A stretch of DNA of 22,478 nucleotides, taken from Minisyncoccota bacterium (GTDB lineage: Bacteria; Patescibacteriota; Minisyncoccia; Phycocordibacterales; UBA1006). The DNA lies in contig CALBVO010000047.1 in assembly GCA_937970115.1 (NCBI GenBank), positions 1 through 22,478 on the forward strand. Direction: 5' to 3'. The notes under the pieces are model-generated. The model searched no databases. It was given only the letters and a program-made list of their open reading frames with translations, and had not been told where the DNA came from. Shown here piece by piece: positions 13,274-19,816 of the stretch. Both the position numbers and the translations under genes were made by a program. Numbering within the stretch: the stretch's first letter is position 1; each line of letters opens with the position of its first letter.

Positions 13274-14288
13274 GTAATTTCTCACTTCCGTTTTGTGTAC
13301 TTTCCCATAATTCCTCAGTATTAATATTCAGAGAGGCTGGTAATTTCTCTAGCATTTTAGTGAATACTAATTTTTGAGTTTCTTCTGACCAATGGTCTGC
13401 AGGACCTCCAATAGATTTTTTCTTCCCTTGGTTTTTCCACTCGTTTAATGACTCTTCGATTTCGCTAATAGACATCGTCACGAGGACTAGATCATCTACA
13501 GGCTTTGAATCGAGGTTTGCCATGTACTCTTTTGATTTTTGAATCTGCTCAGCCTTATATTCTGCCGCATCCGTATTTAGGGTAAATTGCACTCCTGCAT
13601 CTACTGCTACACCACGTGTAAACTCTTTTTTAATATGAATTTTAAAATCCATCTTTGTTCGTACGTCATCATATACATCAGCCATTTCAATAGTAAAAGG
13701 AAGGTGTGGGTTATCTGCAATTAATTTAGTCATGAATGATTCAACCATTTGTTCTGCTAGAACACCATGTTGTTCGCTTTCATAGCTTCCAAGATCACTA
13801 CGCTCATCAATTGCTTTATATGCTTCAATCGCGCCATCTCCTATGCGAGCATTTTGATTTTCTGTTTCAGCAAGAGTTAATTGTTTATTATAAAGATCTT
13901 TTATTCGACGTTTTGTTTCTTGTAGAACAAATTGTTTTTGAGTGATACGGTCGACGCTTGGGTCAAGTTTAAGATCAAATCCATTCATACCAGCAACTAT
14001 AATATCTCCTTTTGTTATTTCTTGCGTAAGATTACCTTTTACAATACGTGTTAGGTTTCCGTTTTGTACCTCAACAGTTTTTGCATATTCAGAAAAACTA
14101 ATCGATTCATTATTATCAATTTTCCTTAATAGTACATGCATTTGATCTATGAGCATTTCTTTTTCTTCTTGTTTTTGTAAGATATCTTCTTGCGTTTCGC
14201 TATTTAGATAATATCTTTTATCCTCAAATTCTTTATCTTCATTTTTATCTTTGAGATAATTTTCAAAGTTTTGTTTAAATCCTTCCAT
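13260..14288 (-). CDS. Hypothetical 342-residue protein, possible nuclease-like fold
   Basis: I do not recognise a named family. The N-terminal ~60 residues are Glu/Lys-rich and likely coiled coil. A middle section (about 60-120) is soluble alpha/beta. Then HGVLAEQMVESF (175-186), TKMDFKIHIK (211-220) and GVAVDAGVQFTLN (226-238) follow in order: E183, D214, then D230 and Q234 on a strand. That order of helix-Glu, strand-Asp and strand-acid/Gln recalls PD-(D/E)XK-type nucleases with a degenerate last motif, but this is only a resemblance. There is no signal peptide or membrane helix. The promoter TTGTAA-N17-TATAAT sits so that the -10 ends 8 nt before the ATG, supporting the start. It is convergent with the pilin gene and divergent from the EamA gene. 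Confidence 0.6.
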   Translation of the reverse strand: MEGFKQNFENYLKDKNEDKEFEDKRYYLNSETQEDILQKQEEKEMLIDQMHVLLRKIDNNESISFSEYAKTVEVQNGNLTRIVKGNLTQEITKGDIIVAGMNGFDLKLDPSVDRITQKQFVLQETKRRIKDLYNKQLTLAETENQNARIGDGAIEAYKAIDERSDLGSYESEQHGVLAEQMVESFMTKLIADNPHLPFTIEMADVYDDVRTKMDFKIHIKKEFTRGVAVDAGVQFTLNTDAAEYKAEQIQKSKEYMANLDSKPVDDLVLVTMSISEIEESLNEWKNQGKKKSIGGPADHWSEETQKLVFTKMLEKLPASLNINTEELWESTQNGSEKLQKAA

Positions 14289-14296
14289 ATGTGATA

Positions 14297-14325
14297 ATTA
14301 TAATATAGTTACAGTATATTTACAA
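14297..14325 (-). promoter_or_regulatory. Promoter of the 13260-14288 gene
   Basis: TTGTAA (14320-14325), 17-bp spacer, TATAAT (14297-14302) on the minus strand; the ATG follows after 8 nt, so the transcript is essentially leaderless. Confidence 0.65.
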
Positions 14326-14370
14326 TAATATTTTTTATGATTTAATATATTTAAACTAAAATTCAAAATT

Positions 14371-15236
14371 ATGACATGGTTTATTTACACAATTTTATCA
14401 ATGATATCACTAGGTGTTGCATATACTCTTTTTAAATTACCTTCAATGCAAGGCCAAAATAGATTTGCATCTACATTTTGGGTTAACGTTTTCATTACGA
14501 TCATTACTGTTTCAATTTCATTAATCCTTTCCCTAGAATCATTGAATTCTATTAATCTTACATTTATTGGTCTAGGGTTATTTTGGGGGATGCTGTTTAG
14601 CTTGAATATGTTCTTTCAAATGAGTGCCCTAAAGAAAATGGACGCAGGAGCAATGTTTCCTATTGCGAGTTCATTAAGCACTATTTTGTAGTATTAATTG
14701 GATTCTTATTCCTTTCAGAGAATATCTCGCTTACCAAAATCTTAGGAATCATTATTGTTCTTTTTCTTATTTATTTGCTTACAAAAAAAGATAAGAAAAT
14801 TATTTTTGATAGAGAGTTATTGTTATATTTTTTAGGCATTCTTGGAACGTCAGTGCTGGTAAAATATTTCCAAAAAGTAATAATTGATATTATTCAAGAT
14901 CCTGTAACTACAGTAATGGTTGAATATTTAGGTGCTGGAATTTTTGCGCTCATATTTGGATATCTTTTCTATCGTAAATCTTTTACTCAAAGTTTAAGAG
15001 GTAAAAAAGAAATAATAACAGGGCTTAAAATCTCATTACCATTATTGTTGGGTGGATATTTTATTGTTCAAGCATTAAAAGTCGGCGAATTATCTCAGGT
15101 ATATTCAATACATCCTGTGTATGTTGTAGTAGTAGCATTATTAAGTTCTTTTTTCTTTAAGGAGAAAATGAATTTGAGAAAATTATTTATTATTTTAGGA
15201 ATTGTTATTGGGATCATTTTAATTAAAATCGGATAA
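14371..15236 (+). pseudogene. EamA/DMT-family transporter, interrupted by a one-base frameshift
   Basis: Two ORFs form one protein. The first (14371-14691, 106 residues) ends at TAG after IASSLSTIL. The second frame continues with FVVLIGFLFLSENISLTKILGIIIVLFLIYLL and runs to 15236. Joining them at the T-run 14684-14687 (four Ts where five would keep frame) gives about 288 residues, the normal length of an EamA-type drug/metabolite transporter. It would have ten membrane helices in two repeats, and the repeat ends read FLFLSENIS and LLSSFFFKEKMN, as is typical. Such proteins export or exchange small metabolites. A TAAAAT ends 8 nt before the ATG. The sequence alone cannot tell a real mutation from a homopolymer error; both halves otherwise look well conserved, which favours a recent loss or an error. 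Confidence 0.75.
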
Positions 15237-15239
15237 AGA

Positions 15240-15265
15240 AAAACCTCGTATTTCTACGAGGTTTT
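15240..15265. terminator. Bidirectional terminator between the EamA gene and recG
   Basis: Perfect 11-bp stem AAAACCTCGTA/TACGAGGTTTT around TTTC, between two convergent genes. Confidence 0.85.
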
Positions 15266-15268
15266 GTT

Positions 15269-17533
15269 TTACTCAAAATGCACCTGATAACTACTACTAT
15301 CGATAATACTTTTCAATTCTGGAAAATTCTCGAGAGCTTCGTCATTTTCAATAATCTCTTTTGCTTCGGCTCTGGCATATTCAACCATTTTAATATTTTT
15401 GATGGCTTCCATGGCGAGGTCTGACATACCCCATTGCTTGACTCCTGCTAGGTCTCCGGCACCACGCATAGATAAATCAATTTCAGCCAGTTCGAAACCG
15501 TTTTTGGCTTCTACGATTGCCTTCATTCGGTCCATGGTCTTTTCTGTTTTTGCATCAGCGAACAGATAACAATATGCCTGATGATTCGATCTGATTACAC
15601 GACCACGTAATTGGTGTAACTGCGCCAGACCAAATCGTTCAGCACCTTCGATGATTATCGATGTTGCGTTAGGTACATTCACACCAACCTCAACAACTGA
15701 TGTTGAAACGAGGATATCAATTTCATGATTATAGAATCGATTCATGACTTCTTCTTTTTCATCTTTTTTCATTTTTGAATGCATGATATCGACACGATAG
15801 TCTTTGAATTCTGATGTTGCTAATCTTTTTGCTTCTGATGTTACTGATTTTAACTGCAGGGCAGATTTCTTGTCTGGATCTGGTTCGTTAATTCGTGGGC
15901 AGATAACATAGCCTTGGCGACCTTCTGCTAATCTCTCGCGCATATCTCTGTAGACCGCATCACGTGATTCTGGATCTGGTGGAACAATATTTGTAATGAC
16001 TGGTTTTCGTCCGGACGGCATTTGATCAATCACTGATAAGTCTAAATCACCATAAATAGTCAGCGCAAGTGTTCGCGGAATAGGTGTCGCTGTCATGGAC
16101 AGATAATGGGGTAGGCGATGGTCTTTGGTCGTCAGGTTCATTCGTTGTTTGGTACCGAATCGATGTTGTTCATCGACAATCACCAATGCGAGGTCTTGGA
16201 ACTCCACCTTCTTTTGAATCAGTGCATGAGTTCCAATAACAATAGGTATTTCTCCATTTTTAACCCATTTGAGTAATTGAGGTTTTGAAATTTTGGTCCA
16301 TGATTCACCAGGGATTTTTGAAGGATATTTACGACATCCGCCACCTGTCATCAATCCGATTTGAATACCTGTATGGGCAAAATACTCTACAAAGTTTTCA
16401 AATAATTGTGTCGCCAGAACTTCAGTTGGCGCCATATAGGCAACCTGCATGCGTCCAAATTTCTGCGCACCGAGAATGCTTTTCCCGAGAATTGGTTCGG
16501 CAGCTATCTGGTCTTTTTCTTTGAGAAATGATTTTTTTACACCAAGGCGTTTTTTCGGTCGATTTGAAATTGCTGTATGGGCTGCAACAGCTGCAACAAA
16601 TGTTTTACCTGAACCAACATCTCCTTCGAGAAGTCTCGTCATCGGAGCCTCGCTGGTCATGTCTTTAATGATAGCTGCGATCGCTGAGGATTGCGCATCT
16701 GTTGGTGTAAACGGGAATGAATCCATAAATGATTGAGATTTATGTTGATCAATTTCCAGGTCGTAGCTATGCATCTTGCGGTGCATTTTCCTGCGTTGCT
16801 GGTTGCGTAATTGAATAAAGAAAATTTCCTCGAATGCAAAACGTTTTTTCGCAGCATCAGCGTCACGTTGTTTTTTCGGTGCATGAATCCACACCAATGC
16901 CGTTGCCAGAGTAGGTAGATTATATTTATCTCGGATATATTGTGGAATAGGATCATCAATATTTTCTAATAATCCCGATGATATTATTTTCATAATCGTG
17001 TGGTAGATCCATTTACTGGTGATACCTCGTGATTCACGATAAATAGGATAACCAAAATCCGTGTCTACAGAATCTTCATTTTTAAATAATGAATCATGCG
17101 AATCAATCGGCATATTAGCGACCATTTCAAACTCCGGATTTACCATGGTTTTTGCGCCTTTTGATTCTGATATCTTACCGGTCAATTTTACGCCTTGGCC
17201 ATTGTGGAGTTTCTTTGCAATAAATACCTGATTGAACCAGGTTATTTTAATTGAGTCGTTGTTAATATCAGTGAGTGTTGCCGAGGCTGTTGGAACCTTT
17301 GAGGTATAGGTTTTTCCAGTTTTTGGATTATTAATGATTCCATAGATGGTTACTATTTCACCGATTTTTGCAGTATCAATGGTAGTCACCTCTGACATAT
17401 GTGAGTAACGCGTAGGGAAGTGATAGAGGAGATCCCGAACGGTTTCAATATTCAAACGTTTCAGAGCTTTTTTCTGAGAATCAACCGTGCGGAAGGTTCC
17501 AATAATAGGAGTTGTAAGAGAGAGTTCTTTCAT
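15269..17533 (-). CDS. recG: ATP-dependent DNA helicase RecG
   Basis: RecG remodels stalled replication forks and branched DNA. The N-terminal wedge/OB domain is present (about 45-145, including LLYHFPTRYSH and GEIVTIYGII). The helicase core follows with Walker A GDVGSGKT (304-311), DEQH (454-457), motif III SMTATPIPRTLALTIYGDLD, and the C-terminal domain with VVEVGVNVPNAT, GLAQLHQLRGRV and the TRG-like end FELAEIDLSMRGAGDLAGVKQWG. At 754 residues it is slightly long. About 37 basic residues are inserted between motif I and motif Ia (around RPKKRLGVKKSFLKEKD), where E. coli has almost none, with a smaller insertion near GGGCRKYPSK. The start is supported by an extended -10 (TGCTATACT) ending 6 nt upstream. 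Confidence 0.95.
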   Translation of the reverse strand: MKELSLTTPIIGTFRTVDSQKKALKRLNIETVRDLLYHFPTRYSHMSEVTTIDTAKIGEIVTIYGIINNPKTGKTYTSKVPTASATLTDINNDSIKITWFNQVFIAKKLHNGQGVKLTGKISESKGAKTMVNPEFEMVANMPIDSHDSLFKNEDSVDTDFGYPIYRESRGITSKWIYHTIMKIISSGLLENIDDPIPQYIRDKYNLPTLATALVWIHAPKKQRDADAAKKRFAFEEIFFIQLRNQQRRKMHRKMHSYDLEIDQHKSQSFMDSFPFTPTDAQSSAIAAIIKDMTSEAPMTRLLEGDVGSGKTFVAAVAAHTAISNRPKKRLGVKKSFLKEKDQIAAEPILGKSILGAQKFGRMQVAYMAPTEVLATQLFENFVEYFAHTGIQIGLMTGGGCRKYPSKIPGESWTKISKPQLLKWVKNGEIPIVIGTHALIQKKVEFQDLALVIVDEQHRFGTKQRMNLTTKDHRLPHYLSMTATPIPRTLALTIYGDLDLSVIDQMPSGRKPVITNIVPPDPESRDAVYRDMRERLAEGRQGYVICPRINEPDPDKKSALQLKSVTSEAKRLATSEFKDYRVDIMHSKMKKDEKEEVMNRFYNHEIDILVSTSVVEVGVNVPNATSIIIEGAERFGLAQLHQLRGRVIRSNHQAYCYLFADAKTEKTMDRMKAIVEAKNGFELAEIDLSMRGAGDLAGVKQWGMSDLAMEAIKNIKMVEYARAEAKEIIENDEALENFPELKSIIDSSSYQVHFE

Positions 17534-17539
17534 TGAATC

Positions 17540-17548
17540 AGTATAGCA
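17540..17548 (-). promoter_or_regulatory. Extended -10 promoter of recG (leaderless)
   Basis: TG-C-TATACT on the minus strand ends 6 nt before the ATG at 17533; no -35 is evident. Confidence 0.6.
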
Positions 17549-17562
17549 TTAAGGTAAACAAA

Positions 17563-17591
17563 AACCCTCACAAGCTTTTGCTTTGAGGGTT
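17563..17591 (-). terminator. Terminator of the 17568-17822 gene
   Basis: Stem AACCCTCA/TGAGGGTT continued by AAGC/GCTT across one bulged C, loop TTTT; followed on the minus strand by a T-rich tail. It includes the last codons of the gene. Confidence 0.75.
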
Positions 17592-17822
17592 AGATATTAA
17601 TTCTTTAATTTTTTTAAAAAATAAGGCAGTAACAAAGACCGTAAAACTAATCAGCGGGACAAGAAGACAGACAAAACCTAATTGTACCAAGAATGATAAT
17701 CTAACCTTACTCATTCTTTCTAGAATATTCTCTAGTCCTTCATGTATAAATACATAATATAAGATACTTTGAAAGATGAATGTTAATAATGCAAGTATTC
17801 TGAAATTTTCTAAATGTTTCAT
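17568..17822 (-). CDS. Small two-helix membrane protein, hypothetical
   Basis: This 84-residue protein is not recognised. Two membrane helices are predicted, about 8-28 (FRILALLTFIFQSILYYVFI) and 45-68 (VQLGFVCLLVPLISFTVFVTALFF), separated by a short charged loop (EGLENILERMSKVR) and followed by a basic tail (KKIKELISNPQSK). It would sit in the cytoplasmic membrane. It has its own promoter (TTGACT-N17-TTTAAT) with a leader of about 20 nt and its own terminator. It is downstream of the receiver-domain gene on the same strand, but nothing shows that they act together. Confidence 0.55.
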   Translation of the reverse strand: MKHLENFRILALLTFIFQSILYYVFIHEGLENILERMSKVRLSFLVQLGFVCLLVPLISFTVFVTALFFKKIKELISNPQSKSL

Positions 17823-17847
17823 TTTTTCTAGTTTTTAGTTTGATTAT

Positions 17848-17876
17848 ATTAAACACTTTTTATTAATATTAGTCAA
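17848..17876 (-). promoter_or_regulatory. Promoter of the 17568-17822 gene
   Basis: TTGACT (17871-17876), 17-bp spacer, TTTAAT (17848-17853) on the minus strand. A TATAAT slightly further on (spacer 22) is an alternative -10. Confidence 0.45.
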
Positions 17877-17921
17877 ACAACATATGAACAAACCTTACGG
17901 TCGTAGAATCTGTTCATGTAA

Positions 17922-18272
17922 CTATATTTCTATAGCATCTAAAATTTCTTGAACTGAGAGATCTTTGATTTGAATTTGATCTTGATCACCAACAAAGGGA
18001 AGTTCTTTGTTGGTATCATTTAATATATAAAATCGTATATTTGGATTTTCCATTTCACGTTTTATATATCCTAGAGTTTCTTTACCTTTGTAGTCAGGGC
18101 AAGAGGTACCTAAAATTACCGTTGTGATTTTATGGTTCCGGGATTCTTTGATACCGTCTTGGATACATACACCGTTGAGAATATATCCACCACGTTTATG
18201 CAATAGGTTTCCGATAATCTCTCGCAGGAAATCATCGTGTTCAATAATGAGAATTTTATTTCGATATGGCAT
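17922..18272 (-). CDS. Atypical receiver-domain protein lacking the phosphoacceptor Asp
   Basis: A 116-residue single-domain protein with the CheY-like fold pattern: NKILIIEHDDFLREIIGNLL (beta1, acidic pair D13-D14 and alpha1), TTVILGTSCPD (beta3 and its loop), RFYILND (beta4) and QIKDLSVQEILDAI (beta5 with the conserved Lys, and alpha5). In a normal receiver the residue at 55 is the phosphorylated Asp, four before the conserved Pro (P59); here it is Gly. The Thr/Ser switch at the end of beta4 is Asn. It is therefore unlikely to be phosphorylated and may work as a pseudo-receiver through protein contacts. No histidine kinase or output domain is nearby. The start is supported by TATACT ending 6 nt before the ATG. 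Confidence 0.75.
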   Translation of the reverse strand: MPYRNKILIIEHDDFLREIIGNLLHKRGGYILNGVCIQDGIKESRNHKITTVILGTSCPDYKGKETLGYIKREMENPNIRFYILNDTNKELPFVGDQDQIQIKDLSVQEILDAIEI

Positions 18273-18278
18273 AAATAT

Positions 18279-18307
18279 AGTATACCTTTTTCGTTATTAT
18301 ATTTGAA
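18279..18307 (-). promoter_or_regulatory. Promoter of the receiver gene (leaderless)
   Basis: TTCAAA (18302-18307), 17-bp spacer, TATACT (18279-18284), 6 nt to the ATG. Its -35 overlaps the -35 of the divergent tRNA-like copy, so the two promoters may compete. Confidence 0.6.
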
Positions 18308-18333
18308 ATAGATTTGAAAAGTGATACCATACT
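18303..18333 (+). promoter_or_regulatory. Promoter in front of the tRNA-Ser 5' fragment
   Basis: TTGAAA (18303-18308), 19-bp spacer, CATACT (18328-18333), 7 nt to the first G of the copied tRNA end. The spacing is what a tRNA promoter would have, so the duplicate may still be transcribed. Confidence 0.4.
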
Positions 18334-18340
18334 TTTTATT

Positions 18341-18480
18341 GGAGAGTTGGCTGAGTGGTTGAAATAATTCCTGCGAATTATTTCAGGAGGTCGCGAAGCG
18401 ATTAATCGTTGTGAACGAATGTGAACAGATTAAAACGGACGAACTTGTTCGAGCACTTTTCATAAAATTAAAATAAACAC
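18341..18480 (+). pseudogene. Duplicated 5' end of tRNA-Ser followed by a palindrome-rich insert
   Basis: The first 19 nt (GGAGAGTTGGCTGAGTGGT) are identical to the start of the intact tRNA-Ser 140 nt downstream, and the match continues for about five more positions with one change. After that the sequence departs. A perfect 10-bp hairpin (GAAATAATTC/GAATTATTTC, loop CTGC) replaces the anticodon arm, then several short palindromes follow (TCGCGAAGCGA, CGATTAATCG, CGAACTTGTTCG). No variable arm, T-arm or matching acceptor 3' strand exists, so this is not a functional tRNA. A partial tRNA copy beside the intact gene is the kind of scar left by integration or excision at a tRNA attachment site. 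Confidence 0.6.
18445..18474 (+). promoter_or_regulatory. Promoter of tRNA-Ser
   Basis: TTGTTC (18445-18450), 18-bp spacer, TAAAAT (18469-18474), 6 nt to the first base of the tRNA. It lies inside the insert, so the insert appears to have supplied the tRNA with a promoter. Confidence 0.45.
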
Positions 18481-18567
18481 GGAGAGTTGGCTGAGTGGTC
18501 GAAAGCGCTTCACTGCTAACGAAGTGAACTGTTAAAGGTTCCAAGGGTTCGAATCCCTTACTCTCCG
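18481..18567 (+). tRNA. tRNA-Ser (anticodon GCU)
   Basis: An 87-nt class II tRNA. Acceptor arms GGAGAGT/ACTCTCC pair over 7 bp, with discriminator G. The anticodon loop CTGCTAA carries GCT, reading AGC/AGU serine codons. A long variable arm follows, then a T-arm AAGGG-TTCGAAT-CCCTT. The closing pair of the anticodon stem is an A-C mismatch. The 3' CCA is not encoded (GCATT follows), so it must be added by a nucleotidyltransferase. Confidence 0.93.
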
Positions 18568-18611
18568 CATTGACAATTTAGTATAGGTGTGACCTAATTA
18601 CCTAATGTAGT

Positions 18612-18625
18612 AGTGCGACCCGAGT
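18612..18625 (+). repeat. Imperfect direct repeat, left copy (possible att-like site)
   Basis: AGTGCGACCCGAGT matches AGTGCGTCCCGAGT at 19348-19361 with one difference, and ATGTA lies just before both. The two copies flank the recombinase fragment, 736 bp apart. Confidence 0.35.
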
Positions 18626-18640
18626 GCTTAAGTTGATCTA

Positions 18641-18674
18641 AAAAACAAAACACCTTCACAGGCGTTTTGTTTTT
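18641..18674. terminator. Bidirectional terminator between tRNA-Ser and the recombinase fragment
   Basis: 14-nt arms AAAAACAAAACACC/GGCGTTTTGTTTTT with one A-C mismatch, loop TTCACA, A/T tails on both sides, between convergent units. Confidence 0.75.
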
Positions 18675-18729
18675 GGTATTGGGTATATTTCCCCTAATTA
18701 AATGTTTAGTCCATATAACACGAAAAAAC

Positions 18730-19311
18730 TCACAAATACAGAACGTATATTGGTGCTCGTAATTCATCAATGACGACACGACATTTTTGATCCATACGTT
18801 TCTGATTTGAATAACCAATGGGTGCCATACCTGGCCAGAGTCCCATTTCGCATCGGGTGCGTAGTCCTCGTTTTACATTGATACCACGATTATCGTTTTC
18901 AAGTTTTGCCTGAGAACCGAGGATCATGAGCAAGAACTTTTCATTCGGATTATTGCTGAATGTCTGACCGAAGGTTTGAATATGATGCAATTTTCCTGCA
19001 TCCATCAAATCAACGACGGCTCCGAGATCTCCTGCGTTTCTTGATAGTCTATCTGTTGCCCATGTGAGAATAGCATTAAACTTTTCATCTCGTATATCTT
19101 GCAATAATTCGTTAAAAACAGGACGTTGCCCTGTTTCTTTTGCTGAATGAGACTCTTGTTTTATTGATACAATTTCAAGATTATCTCTCTCGGAGATCTT
19201 CATCATCTCCTTGATTTGTGAATCGATTGACATGACTTGTCGTTCTTCTGATTCTGTTGATTTACGGACGTATAAACAGTACTGTAATTTTGGTTCTTTT
19301 TGTTTTTCCAT
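18730..19311 (-). pseudogene. Large serine recombinase, 3'-truncated
   Basis: The N-terminal resolvase domain is complete: YCLYVRKSTE with the nucleophile S18 (counting from the ATG at 19311), SIDSQIKEM, and ILTWATDRLSRNAGDLG with the catalytic arginines. The long helix follows (KFLLMILGSQAKLENDNRGINVKRGLR). The next domain begins with GMAPIGYSNQKR but stops after RAPIYVLYL, about 193 residues in total, whereas large serine integrases of this type run to roughly 450-550. The DNA-binding recombinase and zinc-ribbon domains are missing, so site-specific recombination is probably lost. The start at 19311 is preferred over 19317 because a TAATGT ends 6 nt before it. It lies beside a tRNA with a partial duplicate, which fits the remnant of an integrated element. 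Confidence 0.8.
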
Positions 19312-19347
19312 ACACATACATTAATGACACAACAGGTTTATGTATCC

Positions 19348-19361
19348 AGTGCGTCCCGAGT
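19348..19361 (+). repeat. Imperfect direct repeat, right copy (possible att-like site)
   Basis: AGTGCGTCCCGAGT, 37 nt upstream of the recombinase start on the minus strand. This is the place where phage-type serine integrases often have attP. It pairs with the copy at 18612-18625. Confidence 0.35.
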
Positions 19362-19385
19362 ACATCTGTTGGTAACTAAAATATT

Positions 19386-19412
19386 AAAAAACGATAGATA
19401 TTATCGTTTTTT
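19386..19412 (-). terminator. Terminator of the zinc-ribbon gene
   Basis: Perfect 11-bp stem AAAAAACGATA/TATCGTTTTTT, loop GATAT, starting at the minus-strand stop codon. Confidence 0.8.
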
Positions 19413-19756
19413 TACTTTTCAAGATTCTTAGAAACTTCTTTTATACTCACAACTTCCTTTTTAACAGATTCAACAAAAAGTCGATACGCATGTCGATTTT
19501 CTTTTTTATATATAATTGGATGACCAAGTATTTGCTTACACTCTTTGCAAGCCAAAGGCTTCAACCCTGAAATTTTTTTATACTGATTATCACTTATTTT
19601 TGTCGGATGAAGCACGCGGTCCATATACATACGACGTAGAGATCCTGGTCCATCTTTTTGATAGTAAGCTATATGGTTTTCACATTTGCGACATACAATA
19701 TCAAGTAACTGTGATCGTCCGCGAGCAGATTTATATTTATCTGATTTGAATTTCAT
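19412..19756 (-). CDS. Small zinc-ribbon protein, hypothetical
   Basis: A 114-residue basic protein with two CxxC pairs, C22/C25 (DIVCRKCEN) and C70/C73 (PLACKECKQ), that would hold one zinc ion in a ribbon spanning the first ~75 residues. A helical C-terminal part (AYRLFVESVKKEVVSIKEVSKNL) follows. Zinc ribbons of this kind usually contact nucleic acid or a protein partner; here no specific family is recognised. The start is supported by TATACT ending 6 nt before the ATG. It follows the recombinase remnant, so it may belong to the accessory region, but similar small proteins also occur in core regions of these genomes. Confidence 0.65.
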   Translation of the reverse strand: MKFKSDKYKSARGRSQLLDIVCRKCENHIAYYQKDGPGSLRRMYMDRVLHPTKISDNQYKKISGLKPLACKECKQILGHPIIYKKENRHAYRLFVESVKKEVVSIKEVSKNLEK

Positions 19757-19762
19757 GAAGTA

Positions 19763-19768
19763 AGTATA
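19763..19768 (-). promoter_or_regulatory. -10 of the zinc-ribbon gene (leaderless)
   Basis: TATACT on the minus strand ends 6 nt before the ATG at 19756. Upstream of it is the terminator of the previous gene, leaving no room for a good -35. Confidence 0.5.
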
Positions 19769-19773
19769 TAAAA

Positions 19774-19797
19774 AAACCCTTCAAAAACGAAGGGTTT
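19774..19797 (-). terminator. Terminator of the lipoprotein gene
   Basis: Perfect 9-bp stem AAACCCTTC/GAAGGGTTT, followed by a T-run on the minus strand, 20 nt past the lipoprotein stop. Confidence 0.8.
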
Positions 19798-19816
19798 GAA
19801 TTAAATTTTAATTAGA

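Noticed and set aside
14640..14700. Programmed -1 frameshift in the EamA gene
   Set aside because: The sequence at the break (CTATTTTG) is not a canonical X-XXY-YYZ slippery heptamer in the zero frame and no downstream stimulatory structure is evident; a simple indel or error is more likely.
17882..17918. Inverted repeat ATGAACA/TGTTCAT downstream of the receiver gene as a terminator
   Set aside because: The stem is only 7 bp with a ~20-nt loop and no T-run follows on the minus strand.
18341..18440. A second complete tRNA-Ser gene
   Set aside because: Only the first ~24 nt match; no T-arm, variable arm or acceptor 3' strand follows, and the hairpin after it has a 4-nt rather than a 7-nt loop.
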